From: Planctomycetaceae bacterium
Lineage (GTDB): Bacteria; Planctomycetota; Planctomycetia; Pirellulales; Pirellulaceae
Direction of reading: 5' to 3'
Length of the DNA: 6,964 nucleotides
NCBI GenBank assembly: GCA_002685655.1
Contig: NYXM01000011.1
Coordinates: 8,799-15,762, forward strand
The notes under the pieces were generated by a model. That model was not told where the DNA came from. It was given only the letters and a program-made list of their open reading frames with translations, and searched no databases. Made by a program: the position numbers and the translations under genes. Below, piece by piece: positions 1-5,586 of this stretch (its first letter is position 1; each line of letters starts with the position of its first letter).

Positions 1-1622
1 CCGCCAAAGACGTACTGCAACTTGTCAGCCTCAACGGGGCCACTCAGCAGGCTCAGCACGACCAGCACGACGGCCGTTACGGCGAAAGCCCAGATGGAAA
101 AGTAAAGAAACGGCTCCTGGATCTTGAACAGCGGTTCCAGCCCTAGCGCGCCGAAGACCGCAGGCTGATTCAACGCGTACAGTGAGATTGAAGTGGCGAT
201 GCCGGATAACAATGCAATCAGCGCAGCGTTGCCAGTTGCTCGCCGCCAGAGGATTCCGATCAGCAGAATGGCAAATGCGGGGCCTTGGAAGAAGGCCATC
301 AGCGTTTGAAAGATGGCGTAGATGCCGGACGCTTCACTCATCGTGGTCAGCAGGAACGCAAAGCCAACTGCCCATGCCACAAGGCCGACTGTGGTGATGC
401 GACCGATCGACAGCAGTTGCTGGTCTGTTACGTCTCGATTAATGAATGGCTTGTACAAGTCGTTCGAAACGAGCGTTGCTGCGGAATTCAAATACGAGTC
501 GATGCTCGACATCAACGCCGCTAAAAACGCGGCGACAAAGAGACCTCGCAGTCCGGCTGGGAGCAGTTCACCCACGAGATTGGGGATGGCCGAGTCTCCG
601 TCCTTCAGATCCGGCAGCAGGGCGACGGCGATGAGCCCAGGTACGGCAACAATCAGTGGGATTACGTTCTTCAGCAACGCTCCCCAGATGTACGACGCCC
701 TGGCCTCGAACTCACTTCGTGCTCCAAGTGATCGTTGCACGATCGCCTGGTTACCTATCCAGTAGGCCGGGCTGAGTATCAGTGCCAGGCCGAAGTAAAT
801 ACCAGGCCACGGGAAAGGAGTTTGCGTATCGGCTGGTAGGATCAATGACGTGCGTTCGGTCGTGGATGCCTCAGTCACGAAGGTCATTTCAACGGTGTCT
901 GAACGATCTTCAGACACTTTGGCCATTTCAACGGCGGCCGCGGCGTTTTCACGAACCTCGGCTTCGGCCAGGCGAGCCTTCAACTCACCAATGCCGCCGA
1001 CCTTGATCAGTCCTAATACTAGTATCAACAAGCACCCGGCTATCATCACCGCGCACTGAATCGTGTCGGTGTAGACGACCGCCGCCAGGCCGCCAATAAA
1101 CGTATAGCCACCTACGAGAATTGCGGTCACGATGATGCACGCGGCTTCGTTCCAGCCGAAGACTGCCGACATCATCTTGGCGGATGCCAGCAGCATGATT
1201 CCCAAGTTGCAGGCCATGAACAGCAGCCAGCAAACGGCCATCACCGTGCGAACTCCTGCGTTGTAGCGACGTTCCAGAAACTCTGGAATGGTATAGACTC
1301 CGGCGCGGTAAAAGAACGGGATGAAGACAAACGCGCCGACAATCATCGCCGGGACGCAACCGATCCACTCGAAATTGGCCACTGCCAATCCGTGACTATA
1401 TGCTGCACCGCCCACACCAATGATGTCAGTGCCGCCGATATCTGTAGCCACGAGCGACATCCCAATTGCCCACCACGGCAATCGCCGTCCACCCAGAAAG
1501 AAGTCCGTGCCGGTCTTCATTCGGATTCCTATTGTGACTCCGATCGCAATCGTGCCGAGTAAGTACAGCGCGATGATGAGATAGTCGGGGAGCGTTAACA
1601 GGTTTGTTGCGGCGAGAAACAC
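1..1622 (-). CDS. Sodium:solute symporter (SSS family), C-terminus cut by window edge
   Basis: This is a sodium-coupled inner-membrane importer of the SSS family (SGLT/PutP type); the solute cannot be told from sequence. The frame stays open for 540 codons from the GTG at 1622-1620 to the left edge. By eye it has about 13 hydrophobic segments, near residues 11-33, 52-80, 86-105, 126-150, 160-185, 187-206, 275-297, 317-340, 361-385, 410-428, 434-459, 466-484 and 505-527. Family hallmarks are FLGGRRLPWW (42-51), ATDIGGTD (59-66), a GGLAAVVYTD block before residue 187, and AALMSSIDSYLNSAAT around residues 368-383. In that last block, Ser372-Ser373 match the Na2-site serines of vSGLT. GTG is the only standard start between the upstream in-frame TGA (1676-1674) and the first membrane helix, although no Shine-Dalgarno precedes it. 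Only a short tail should be missing. The loop at residues 208-274 is unusually long and hydrophilic. The gene is divergent from the CBM9-like gene. Confidence 0.95.
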   Translation of the reverse strand, partial: MFLAATNLLTLPDYLIIALYLLGTIAIGVTIGIRMKTGTDFFLGGRRLPWWAIGMSLVATDIGGTDIIGVGGAAYSHGLAVANFEWIGCVPAMIVGAFVFIPFFYRAGVYTIPEFLERRYNAGVRTVMAVCWLLFMACNLGIMLLASAKMMSAVFGWNEAACIIVTAILVGGYTFIGGLAAVVYTDTIQCAVMIAGCLLILVLGLIKVGGIGELKARLAEAEVRENAAAAVEMAKVSEDRSDTVEMTFVTEASTTERTSLILPADTQTPFPWPGIYFGLALILSPAYWIGNQAIVQRSLGARSEFEARASYIWGALLKNVIPLIVAVPGLIAVALLPDLKDGDSAIPNLVGELLPAGLRGLFVAAFLAALMSSIDSYLNSAATLVSNDLYKPFINRDVTDQQLLSIGRITTVGLVAWAVGFAFLLTTMSEASGIYAIFQTLMAFFQGPAFAILLIGILWRRATGNAALIALLSGIATSISLYALNQPAVFGALGLEPLFKIQEPFLYFSIWAFAVTAVVLVVLSLLSGPVEADKLQYVFG

Positions 1623-1772
1623 GGCGGTTCGTTTTACTTCGGACGGTTCGTGAAGGCTGATGGATTCAGCTCGTCAGCTGCCTGCTTTCAAATCGGCCAT
1701 CGATCGGGCACAATTCAGTGCTGCATCATGGCCAAGCCCCAACACCATACTGCGAAATCGAGGGAGATACGA
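1623..1772. promoter_or_regulatory. Divergent intergenic region between symporter and CBM9-like gene
   Basis: These 150 bases separate two genes read in opposite directions, so promoters for both should lie here or just inside the coding ends. I see no convincing -35/-10 pair. Small symmetric pieces are present: CAGCT/AGCTG around 1668-1681, and GCAC/GTGC flanking AATTCA near 1709-1722. They are too short to call operators. The plus-strand frame is open from an ATG at 1650, but the residues before 1773 look non-coding. Confidence 0.35.
1761..1766 (+). promoter_or_regulatory. Ribosome binding site that sets the CBM9-like start
   Basis: AGGGAG lies six bases upstream of the ATG at 1773. It supports that ATG over the in-frame ATGs at 1650 and 1728, which have no comparable site. 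The chosen start also puts a signal peptide directly at the N-terminus. Confidence 0.6.
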
Positions 1773-2540
1773 ATGTGGCAGCCTATGAGTTCATTGATAA
1801 TTGTCAGTTTGAGAGTCGCGGCATTGGTATCAATTGTGGTGTACGCCGGGCTGTCAGGCGTTGTGACCGCCGATGATACCGTGCCGTCGACTCCACCGAA
1901 ACTCACTGTCAAACGCTGCGTCGACTTCAAAGTGAGTGGAAATGGCGATGCGGAAGCATGGGAAAATGCCGAATGGATTTCGTTGACTCGTCGACCCAAC
2001 GGGAAACACGACTATACGGCTCGTTTCAAGATGCTGTATTCGGCTAAAGGCGTGTATGTGCTTTTTGCTGGATCTGACCAGACCCTGACAGCTACGATGC
2101 AGGAAGATTTCTTACATTTGTGGAACGAAGATGTCTTCGAGTGTTTTTTTTGGACGGATGAAAAACACCCAGTCTACTTCGAGTACGAGATTTCACCTCT
2201 CGGTTATGAGCTGCCAATTCTAGTCCCAAATCTGGACGGGCGCTTCCTTGGCTGGAGACCATGGGATTACGAAGGTGATCGGAAGATTCAGAAGAGTGTG
2301 TCGGCAACGGGAGGCGAGAATACATCGATGTGCATCGTAACCGCATGGCGCGCCGAAGTATTTATCCCGTACGACTTATTGACGCCGTTGCGCAACGTGC
2401 CTCCGAAATCGGGCACGCGATGGCGAGCAAACTTCTATCGCGTCGACTACGATGACAAGAAGGTTACGGGCTGGGACTGGGCTCGCGTTGGGGCCAGCTT
2501 TCACGACTTCAAGAAGTTTGGCACCTTGGAATTCGAATGA
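1773..2540 (+). CDS. Secreted carbohydrate-binding family 9-like protein
   Basis: The product is 255 residues, probably exported, with a single CBM9/DOMON-like beta-sandwich that binds a carbohydrate or related ligand. Residues 1-33 form a signal peptide: a hydrophobic stretch from about 8 to 31, likely cleaved after VVTA before DD. The mature part follows the family plan: an early GDAEAWENAEW (58-68, the 'distance to baseline' strand), YSAKGVYVLFAGSD (89-102), LWNEDVFECFFWTD (116-129), YFEYEISPLG (135-144), WRAEVFIPYDLL (192-203), WRANFYRVD (217-225) and a terminal FGTLEF (249-254). The NEDVFE and YFEYEISPLG motifs are the strongest family indicators. The whole protein is one module with no attached catalytic domain. 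The amidohydrolase gene starts 81 bases downstream on the same strand, so the two are probably co-transcribed. The ligand is unknown. An upstream ATG at 1650 would add 41 residues and mask the signal peptide, so it was not used. Confidence 0.85.
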   Translation: MWQPMSSLIIVSLRVAALVSIVVYAGLSGVVTADDTVPSTPPKLTVKRCVDFKVSGNGDAEAWENAEWISLTRRPNGKHDYTARFKMLYSAKGVYVLFAGSDQTLTATMQEDFLHLWNEDVFECFFWTDEKHPVYFEYEISPLGYELPILVPNLDGRFLGWRPWDYEGDRKIQKSVSATGGENTSMCIVTAWRAEVFIPYDLLTPLRNVPPKSGTRWRANFYRVDYDDKKVTGWDWARVGASFHDFKKFGTLEFE

Positions 2541-2621
2541 GCGCACCGTGCAGTTACGAGCTGCTCGTGTGAACGCCTGCCCGTCGGTCGTTTGTCTTAT
2601 TAAAAGGAACAGGGTCCTCCA

Positions 2622-3776
2622 ATGAATGTAAGATCGATATTGAAGCGACTCGTTGTTGGTTGCGCCATGCTGGTGATCACCACCTGCGACGGTTTCGCCC
2701 AGAACGCCCCTGCGAAGTCCGATGCGTCGAAAGGCGACATTCGTGACCTCAAACTGCGTGACTGGGAACCGCGATCGATGCTGAAAACGAAAGTCACGCG
2801 AATCAACACGCCCGCGTTTTCCGTGATCGATGTCCACAATCATCTCGGCGGAGGTGCCAAGACGCTCACTGAAGAGCGAGTAAAGCGCTATCTGAGGGAA
2901 ATGGATGACGCCGGAATTCGAACTGTTATCAATCTTGACGGTGGGTGGGATGACAAACTCAAGGAAACAGTTGCTGCACTTGACGATGCTCATCCCGGAC
3001 GATTCTTGACCTTTGCCTTGATAGACCTCCGTGGCTTTGATCAGGACGACTGGACAGAACGCGAGACCGCTCGGCTGCGAAAGAGCTTTGAAGCCGGTGC
3101 CAAAGGGTTGAAGTTCCACAAGTCGCTCGGCCTCTTTTATCGAGACAGCCAGCGCAAGCTGCTTGCCATCGACGCCCCGCGACTCGATCCGATCTGGGCA
3201 CTATGCGGCCAGATGAACCGGCCAGTGATGATACACACGTCGGACCCAGCGGCGTTCTTCACTCCATTGGATCGCAATAACGAACGCTGGCACGAATTGA
3301 ACAAACATCCCAACTGGCTTTTCCACGGTGACAACTTTCCGTCTCGCGACGAGCTGCTTGAACAACGCAATCGAGCCATCGCAAAACACCCGAAGACCAC
3401 GTTCATCGGAGCGCACTTCGGCAACAACCCAGAAGACCTCGAAACGGTTGGGAAGTGGCTCGACAAATACCCGAACTTTTATGTCGACATTGATGCTCGC
3501 ATTTCGGAGCTGGGGCGTCAGCCATACAGTTGCCGTCGCTTCTTCATCAAATATCAGGATCGCATCATGTTCGGCACCGACACGACTCCAAAAGCGGATG
3601 CATATCGTCTGTATTACCGCTTCCTGGAGACCGATGACGAGTACTTCGACACCGCCGAGTCCCATCACCGCCAAGGATTCTGGATGATCTACGGCATTTT
3701 TCTACCGGAGCCGGTGCTGGAGAAAATCTACTACGCCAACGCGACCCGTCTGTTGCAACTGTCCCCGATTCGCTAA
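2622..3776 (+). CDS. Exported metal-dependent amidohydrolase (Amidohydrolase_2 / ACMSD-like family)
   Basis: The 384-residue protein has a TIM-barrel metallohydrolase domain of the amidohydrolase_2 superfamily, whose members hydrolyse or decarboxylate small cyclic, aromatic or lactone substrates. Residues 1-26 look like a Sec signal peptide: basic start, hydrophobic 10-21, likely cleavage after GFA before QNA. The active-site plan is complete: DVHNH (His72, His74) opens the barrel, followed by KGLKFHK (161-167), MIHTSD (His205), GAHFG (His265) and FGTD (Asp320). In ACMSD the equivalents of His72, His74, His205 and Asp320 bind the metal, and the His265 equivalent acts in catalysis. That mapping is by motif order. 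AGGG at 2611-2614, seven bases before the ATG, is a fair ribosome site, and AAGGA lies slightly further upstream. The gene is probably the second of a two-gene operon with the CBM9-like gene. Planctomycete genomes hold many paralogues, and the substrate cannot be inferred. The catalytic site looks intact. Confidence 0.9.
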   Translation: MNVRSILKRLVVGCAMLVITTCDGFAQNAPAKSDASKGDIRDLKLRDWEPRSMLKTKVTRINTPAFSVIDVHNHLGGGAKTLTEERVKRYLREMDDAGIRTVINLDGGWDDKLKETVAALDDAHPGRFLTFALIDLRGFDQDDWTERETARLRKSFEAGAKGLKFHKSLGLFYRDSQRKLLAIDAPRLDPIWALCGQMNRPVMIHTSDPAAFFTPLDRNNERWHELNKHPNWLFHGDNFPSRDELLEQRNRAIAKHPKTTFIGAHFGNNPEDLETVGKWLDKYPNFYVDIDARISELGRQPYSCRRFFIKYQDRIMFGTDTTPKADAYRLYYRFLETDDEYFDTAESHHRQGFWMIYGIFLPEPVLEKIYYANATRLLQLSPIR

Positions 3777-3821
3777 CTTCTGGGAATGCTCCAGGTGATG
3801 CGGATCAGTCCGTCTTAAACC

Positions 3822-3844
3822 CACGGCCTGACTTTACGGCCGTG
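3822..3844. repeat. Inverted repeat (hairpin) downstream of the amidohydrolase gene
   Basis: CACGGCC (3822-3828) and GGCCGTG (3838-3844) are perfect reverse complements around a nine-base loop. The hairpin starts 45 bases after the amidohydrolase stop codon. It could terminate or stabilise that message, but there is no following T-run. Only one copy is seen in the window. Confidence 0.5.
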
Positions 3845-3872
3845 CGATTCTGAAAGGCTCCCGAACGTGGGC

Positions 3873-3903
3873 TGTGGGCTGGTCGGGAGACCAGCCCACA
3901 ACG
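3873..3903 (-). repeat. Palindromic intergenic repeat, copy 1
   Basis: A perfect 12-base-pair stem (TGTGGGCTGGTC at 3873-3884, GACCAGCCCACA at 3889-3900) closes on a GGGA loop. On the plus strand this loop fits the GNRA tetraloop rule. The element is oriented on the minus strand because all copies share GTTGTGG at their 5' foot in that reading. It matches copy 3 at 27 of 31 positions. Confidence 0.85.
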
Positions 3904-3951
3904 TGTGGTGTGAGAAATCCACCGTGTTGTCGTACGCTCTCCTCCACTGGT

Positions 3952-3981
3952 GTTGTGGCATGGTCTCCCGGCCGTGCCGCG
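3952..3981 (+). repeat. Palindromic intergenic repeat, copy 2 (inverted)
   Basis: GTTGTGG at 3952-3958 begins a copy in the opposite orientation to copies 1 and 3. The stem is 3957-3965 against 3970-3978 around TCCC. All nine pairs form if two G-U wobbles are allowed in the plus-strand RNA. Both arms differ from copies 1 and 3 (GGCAT with GTGCC instead of GGGCT with AGCCC), yet pairing is kept. Confidence 0.75.
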
Positions 3982-4020
3982 GTGTCGGATCACGACTCAC
4001 CGATTGACCTTTCCTCCGGT

Positions 4021-4051
4021 CGCGGGCCGGTCGGGAGACCGGCCCACAACG
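4021..4051 (-). repeat. Palindromic intergenic repeat, copy 3
   Basis: GGGCCGGTC (4024-4032) and GACCGGCCC (4037-4045) form a perfect nine-pair stem around GGGA, followed by ACAACG as in copy 1. One T-A pair of copy 1 (3880 with 3893) is a C-G pair here (4028 with 4041), a compensated change. It lies 26 bases from the end of the esterase gene. Confidence 0.85.
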
Positions 4052-4077
4052 GTGTGTGTGCAAACGTGCGGTGTCTC

Positions 4078-5241
4078 TCAGAGTCCAAGTGCAGCTTCGA
4101 TGAAAGGCCACATAATTGCCGGATAAAACTTGTGACCTTCTGCACCCCACTCGTGGCGAAAACGATCCGGGGCACCAGCGGACTGATAAATGGACCGCAC
4201 GCGTGCCATCGCTCGTTCTACATCAGGATAGGAGTGCAAACCATCCTTGTGGCCATGGACAGCAAGCAACGGGCGAGGCGCCGTGAGGCCGCCGATATCC
4301 GTCATGTCGCCGAGCTTCACCTGCGCGCTTGGCACTAAGCAGCAGTCGCAGTGAAAAATGAAACCGCTTTCACTGGTGAACGACGAAAACGAACAACTCG
4401 GCACTGCCACCGTGATACGTTCATCCAACGCTGCGGCGTACACTGTCAGCACACCGCCGCCGGAGTTGCCCAGCAGCACGACTCTCTGTCGATCAATGTC
4501 CTTCAGTTCAACGAGTGCCCAATCGAGCAACCGTTGCACGTCCCACACCCGCTCGCCTACCGCCGTACGGCCGGCCAGCAAACAGTGAATCAACTGAGCT
4601 CGACATGGACGATCGCCGTGACGCCTTTTCAGGTCTGGGATATGTGTTGCTTCCGCCAGCCCACGCGTAGCGGGGACGAGCACGACGAAGCCGCGTCGTA
4701 CAGCTTGAACTCCAGGATCGCCGTCCCTGGCCAGTGTCTTGTCGCGATGCGCTTCGTCTTTGTAGACACCCGCATAGCTGTTCCATCCGTCTGAATCGTG
4801 ACCGTGCGCACAGATTGCCAGAGGTCGTGGTTGGCTTGCCTGTCCGACCGGTCTCAGCAGCCAGAACGGTATTGTCACGTTCGGTTCGGTTTGAATGTCG
4901 GCCCGCTGCCGCGTGTACCCATCTTCGGCTGTCACATGTCCCAGCTGTACGGTGGAGTTGTGCCCTTGCGTAGCCTCACGAATACGATTGAGCCCCAACA
5001 ACAGGTGCAGTTCTTTCCGCGCCGCATCCTGCCATGCGGCGAAACCACCGGGAAAGTCCCTGCGAAATGAGAGCGTCCCCTTCATGCCGTTGGGAGGCTT
5101 TGCGTGCAACCGCCGCAGATAGGGCGCCGGTCGATCAGGATACTTGACAAACGCCTTCTGCAGGTCGCTCTGCGCCGCAGCATTGCCGGTCAAAGTACCC
5201 GCTGTCACCAGTACCAGGACACATTGACAGATGGTTTTCAT
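4078..5241 (-). CDS. Exported alpha/beta-hydrolase (acetyl xylan esterase / Abhydrolase_7-like)
   Basis: This 387-residue serine hydrolase of the alpha/beta-hydrolase fold most resembles the secreted esterase-like group around acetyl xylan esterases. It probably removes acyl groups from sugars or glycans, but the substrate is not shown. The signal peptide is residues 1-23, with hydrophobic 8-18 and a GNAAA cleavage site before QSD. Next come an N-terminal helical part (24-120), a beta strand with PFWLLRP (125-131), and CAHGHDSDGW (144-153), which resembles the oxyanion-hole region. The nucleophile elbow is GNSGGG with Ser260. Asp333 in HGHKDG is the probable acid and His370 in EGHKF the base. 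The segment 283-301 is rich in cysteine (283, 298, 300, 301). The start was set at 5241 because it gives a signal peptide at the N-terminus. An in-frame ATG at 5355 would add 38 residues of non-signal sequence. No strong Shine-Dalgarno is visible. The gene is divergent from the beta-propeller gene. Confidence 0.88.
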   Translation of the reverse strand: MKTICQCVLVLVTAGTLTGNAAAQSDLQKAFVKYPDRPAPYLRRLHAKPPNGMKGTLSFRRDFPGGFAAWQDAARKELHLLLGLNRIREATQGHNSTVQLGHVTAEDGYTRQRADIQTEPNVTIPFWLLRPVGQASQPRPLAICAHGHDSDGWNSYAGVYKDEAHRDKTLARDGDPGVQAVRRGFVVLVPATRGLAEATHIPDLKRRHGDRPCRAQLIHCLLAGRTAVGERVWDVQRLLDWALVELKDIDRQRVVLLGNSGGGVLTVYAAALDERITVAVPSCSFSSFTSESGFIFHCDCCLVPSAQVKLGDMTDIGGLTAPRPLLAVHGHKDGLHSYPDVERAMARVRSIYQSAGAPDRFRHEWGAEGHKFYPAIMWPFIEAALGL

Positions 5242-5403
5242 GATGGGACTCGATTGTTGCAGGCAGGGAACTTGTGGGTTGAATGACTGCGAACCGTAAC
5301 ATGATACCTTTTCACCCTGCAGGCGAAGCACTGCGATGCCCGACCCCGTCACCATTCGTCTAACGTCACCTCATTGATCAGTATCGAGCCTAAGCGCCGG
5401 GAT

Positions 5404-5415
5404 CATGGTACCATG
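5404..5415. promoter_or_regulatory. Perfect 12-base palindrome, candidate operator
   Basis: CATGGTACCATG is its own reverse complement and lies roughly midway between the two divergent start codons. Uninterrupted palindromes of this size in a divergent gap often bind dimeric regulators. Only this one full copy occurs in the gap; GATCAATGGTAC at 5583-5594 resembles its left half. The regulatory role is inferred. Confidence 0.3.
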
Positions 5416-5439
5416 CTCACGTCGTTTTGTTTAACGCCG

Positions 5440-5483
5440 AGCCGAAAGTGCCAAATATGAACGAGTTGCGGGCACTCTCGGCT
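5440..5483. promoter_or_regulatory. Imperfect inverted repeat upstream of the beta-propeller gene
   Basis: AGCCGAAAGTGCC (5440-5452) pairs with GGCACTCTCGGCT (5471-5483) at 12 of 13 positions across an 18-base loop. The single mismatch is A against C on the plus strand and would be a G-U wobble in a minus-strand transcript. It could be an operator or a leader structure. No T-run follows on the plus strand, so a terminator is unlikely in that direction. Confidence 0.4.
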
Positions 5484-5586
5484 GGTCGTCAAGAGAGGTG
5501 GCTTTCCCGTGGCAAATAGCCTTTGGATGGCTCCCCCTTGTCGGCGTGGCCAATTGAAAATCTGGATGGTATGGACCAACTGATCA

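Larger units (their letters stand above)
3777..4077. other. Convergent intergenic region filled with hairpins
   Basis: This 301-base gap lies between the 3' ends of two converging genes. No open frame in it looks coding. It holds one single-copy hairpin (3822-3844) and three copies of a second palindromic repeat, listed separately. None is followed by a T-run on either strand, so classical intrinsic terminators are not evident. The hairpins may still shape the 3' ends of both transcripts. A tandem GTGGGCT duplication at 3867-3880 abuts the first repeat copy. Confidence 0.7.
5242..5586. promoter_or_regulatory. Divergent regulatory region between esterase and beta-propeller genes
   Basis: These 345 bases hold no convincing gene and should carry promoters for both flanking genes. 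Visible structure is a perfect 12-base palindrome (5404-5415), a 13-base imperfect inverted repeat (5440-5452 with 5471-5483), and a separated 11-base inverted pair (5372-5382 with 5579-5589) whose right half covers the downstream start codon. I cannot place -35/-10 boxes with confidence. Confidence 0.45.

Noticed and set aside
985..1368. Minus-strand open frame of 127 codons inside the symporter gene
   Set aside because: It is in a different frame from the symporter reading, which has clear family motifs and membrane helices across the same stretch. The 127-residue product is arginine/histidine-rich and resembles no family.
1650..1772. Longer start for the CBM9-like gene at the ATG at 1650 or 1728
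   Set aside because: The ATG at 1773 has AGGGAG six bases upstream and opens directly into a signal peptide. The upstream residues show neither.
2622..2700. Possible lipoprotein signal in the amidohydrolase (Cys22)
   Set aside because: The residues before Cys22 are ITT, which lack the small Gly/Ala/Ser expected at -1. The signal-peptidase I site after Ala26 fits better.
2376..3119. Minus-strand open frame of 247 codons opposite the CBM9-like and amidohydrolase genes
   Set aside because: It spans the end of one real gene and half of the next on the other strand, has no signal, motif or ribosome site, and is explained as an antisense shadow.
3873..4051. CRISPR-like array
   Set aside because: The copies are palindromic, alternate in orientation, differ in sequence and have unequal spacing (48 and 39 bases). 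No cas gene is present.
3822..4051. Intrinsic terminators for the convergent genes
   Set aside because: The stems are strong, but none is followed by a T-run on either strand. They are reported as repeats, not terminators.
5242..5355. Longer start for the esterase at the ATG at 5355
   Set aside because: The added 38 residues look non-coding and would bury a clear signal peptide that begins at the ATG at 5241.
5457..5519. A 20-codon open frame (ATG at 5457, TAG at 5517) upstream of the propeller gene
   Set aside because: It has no ribosome site and overlaps the 5440-5483 inverted repeat; frames this short are expected by chance.
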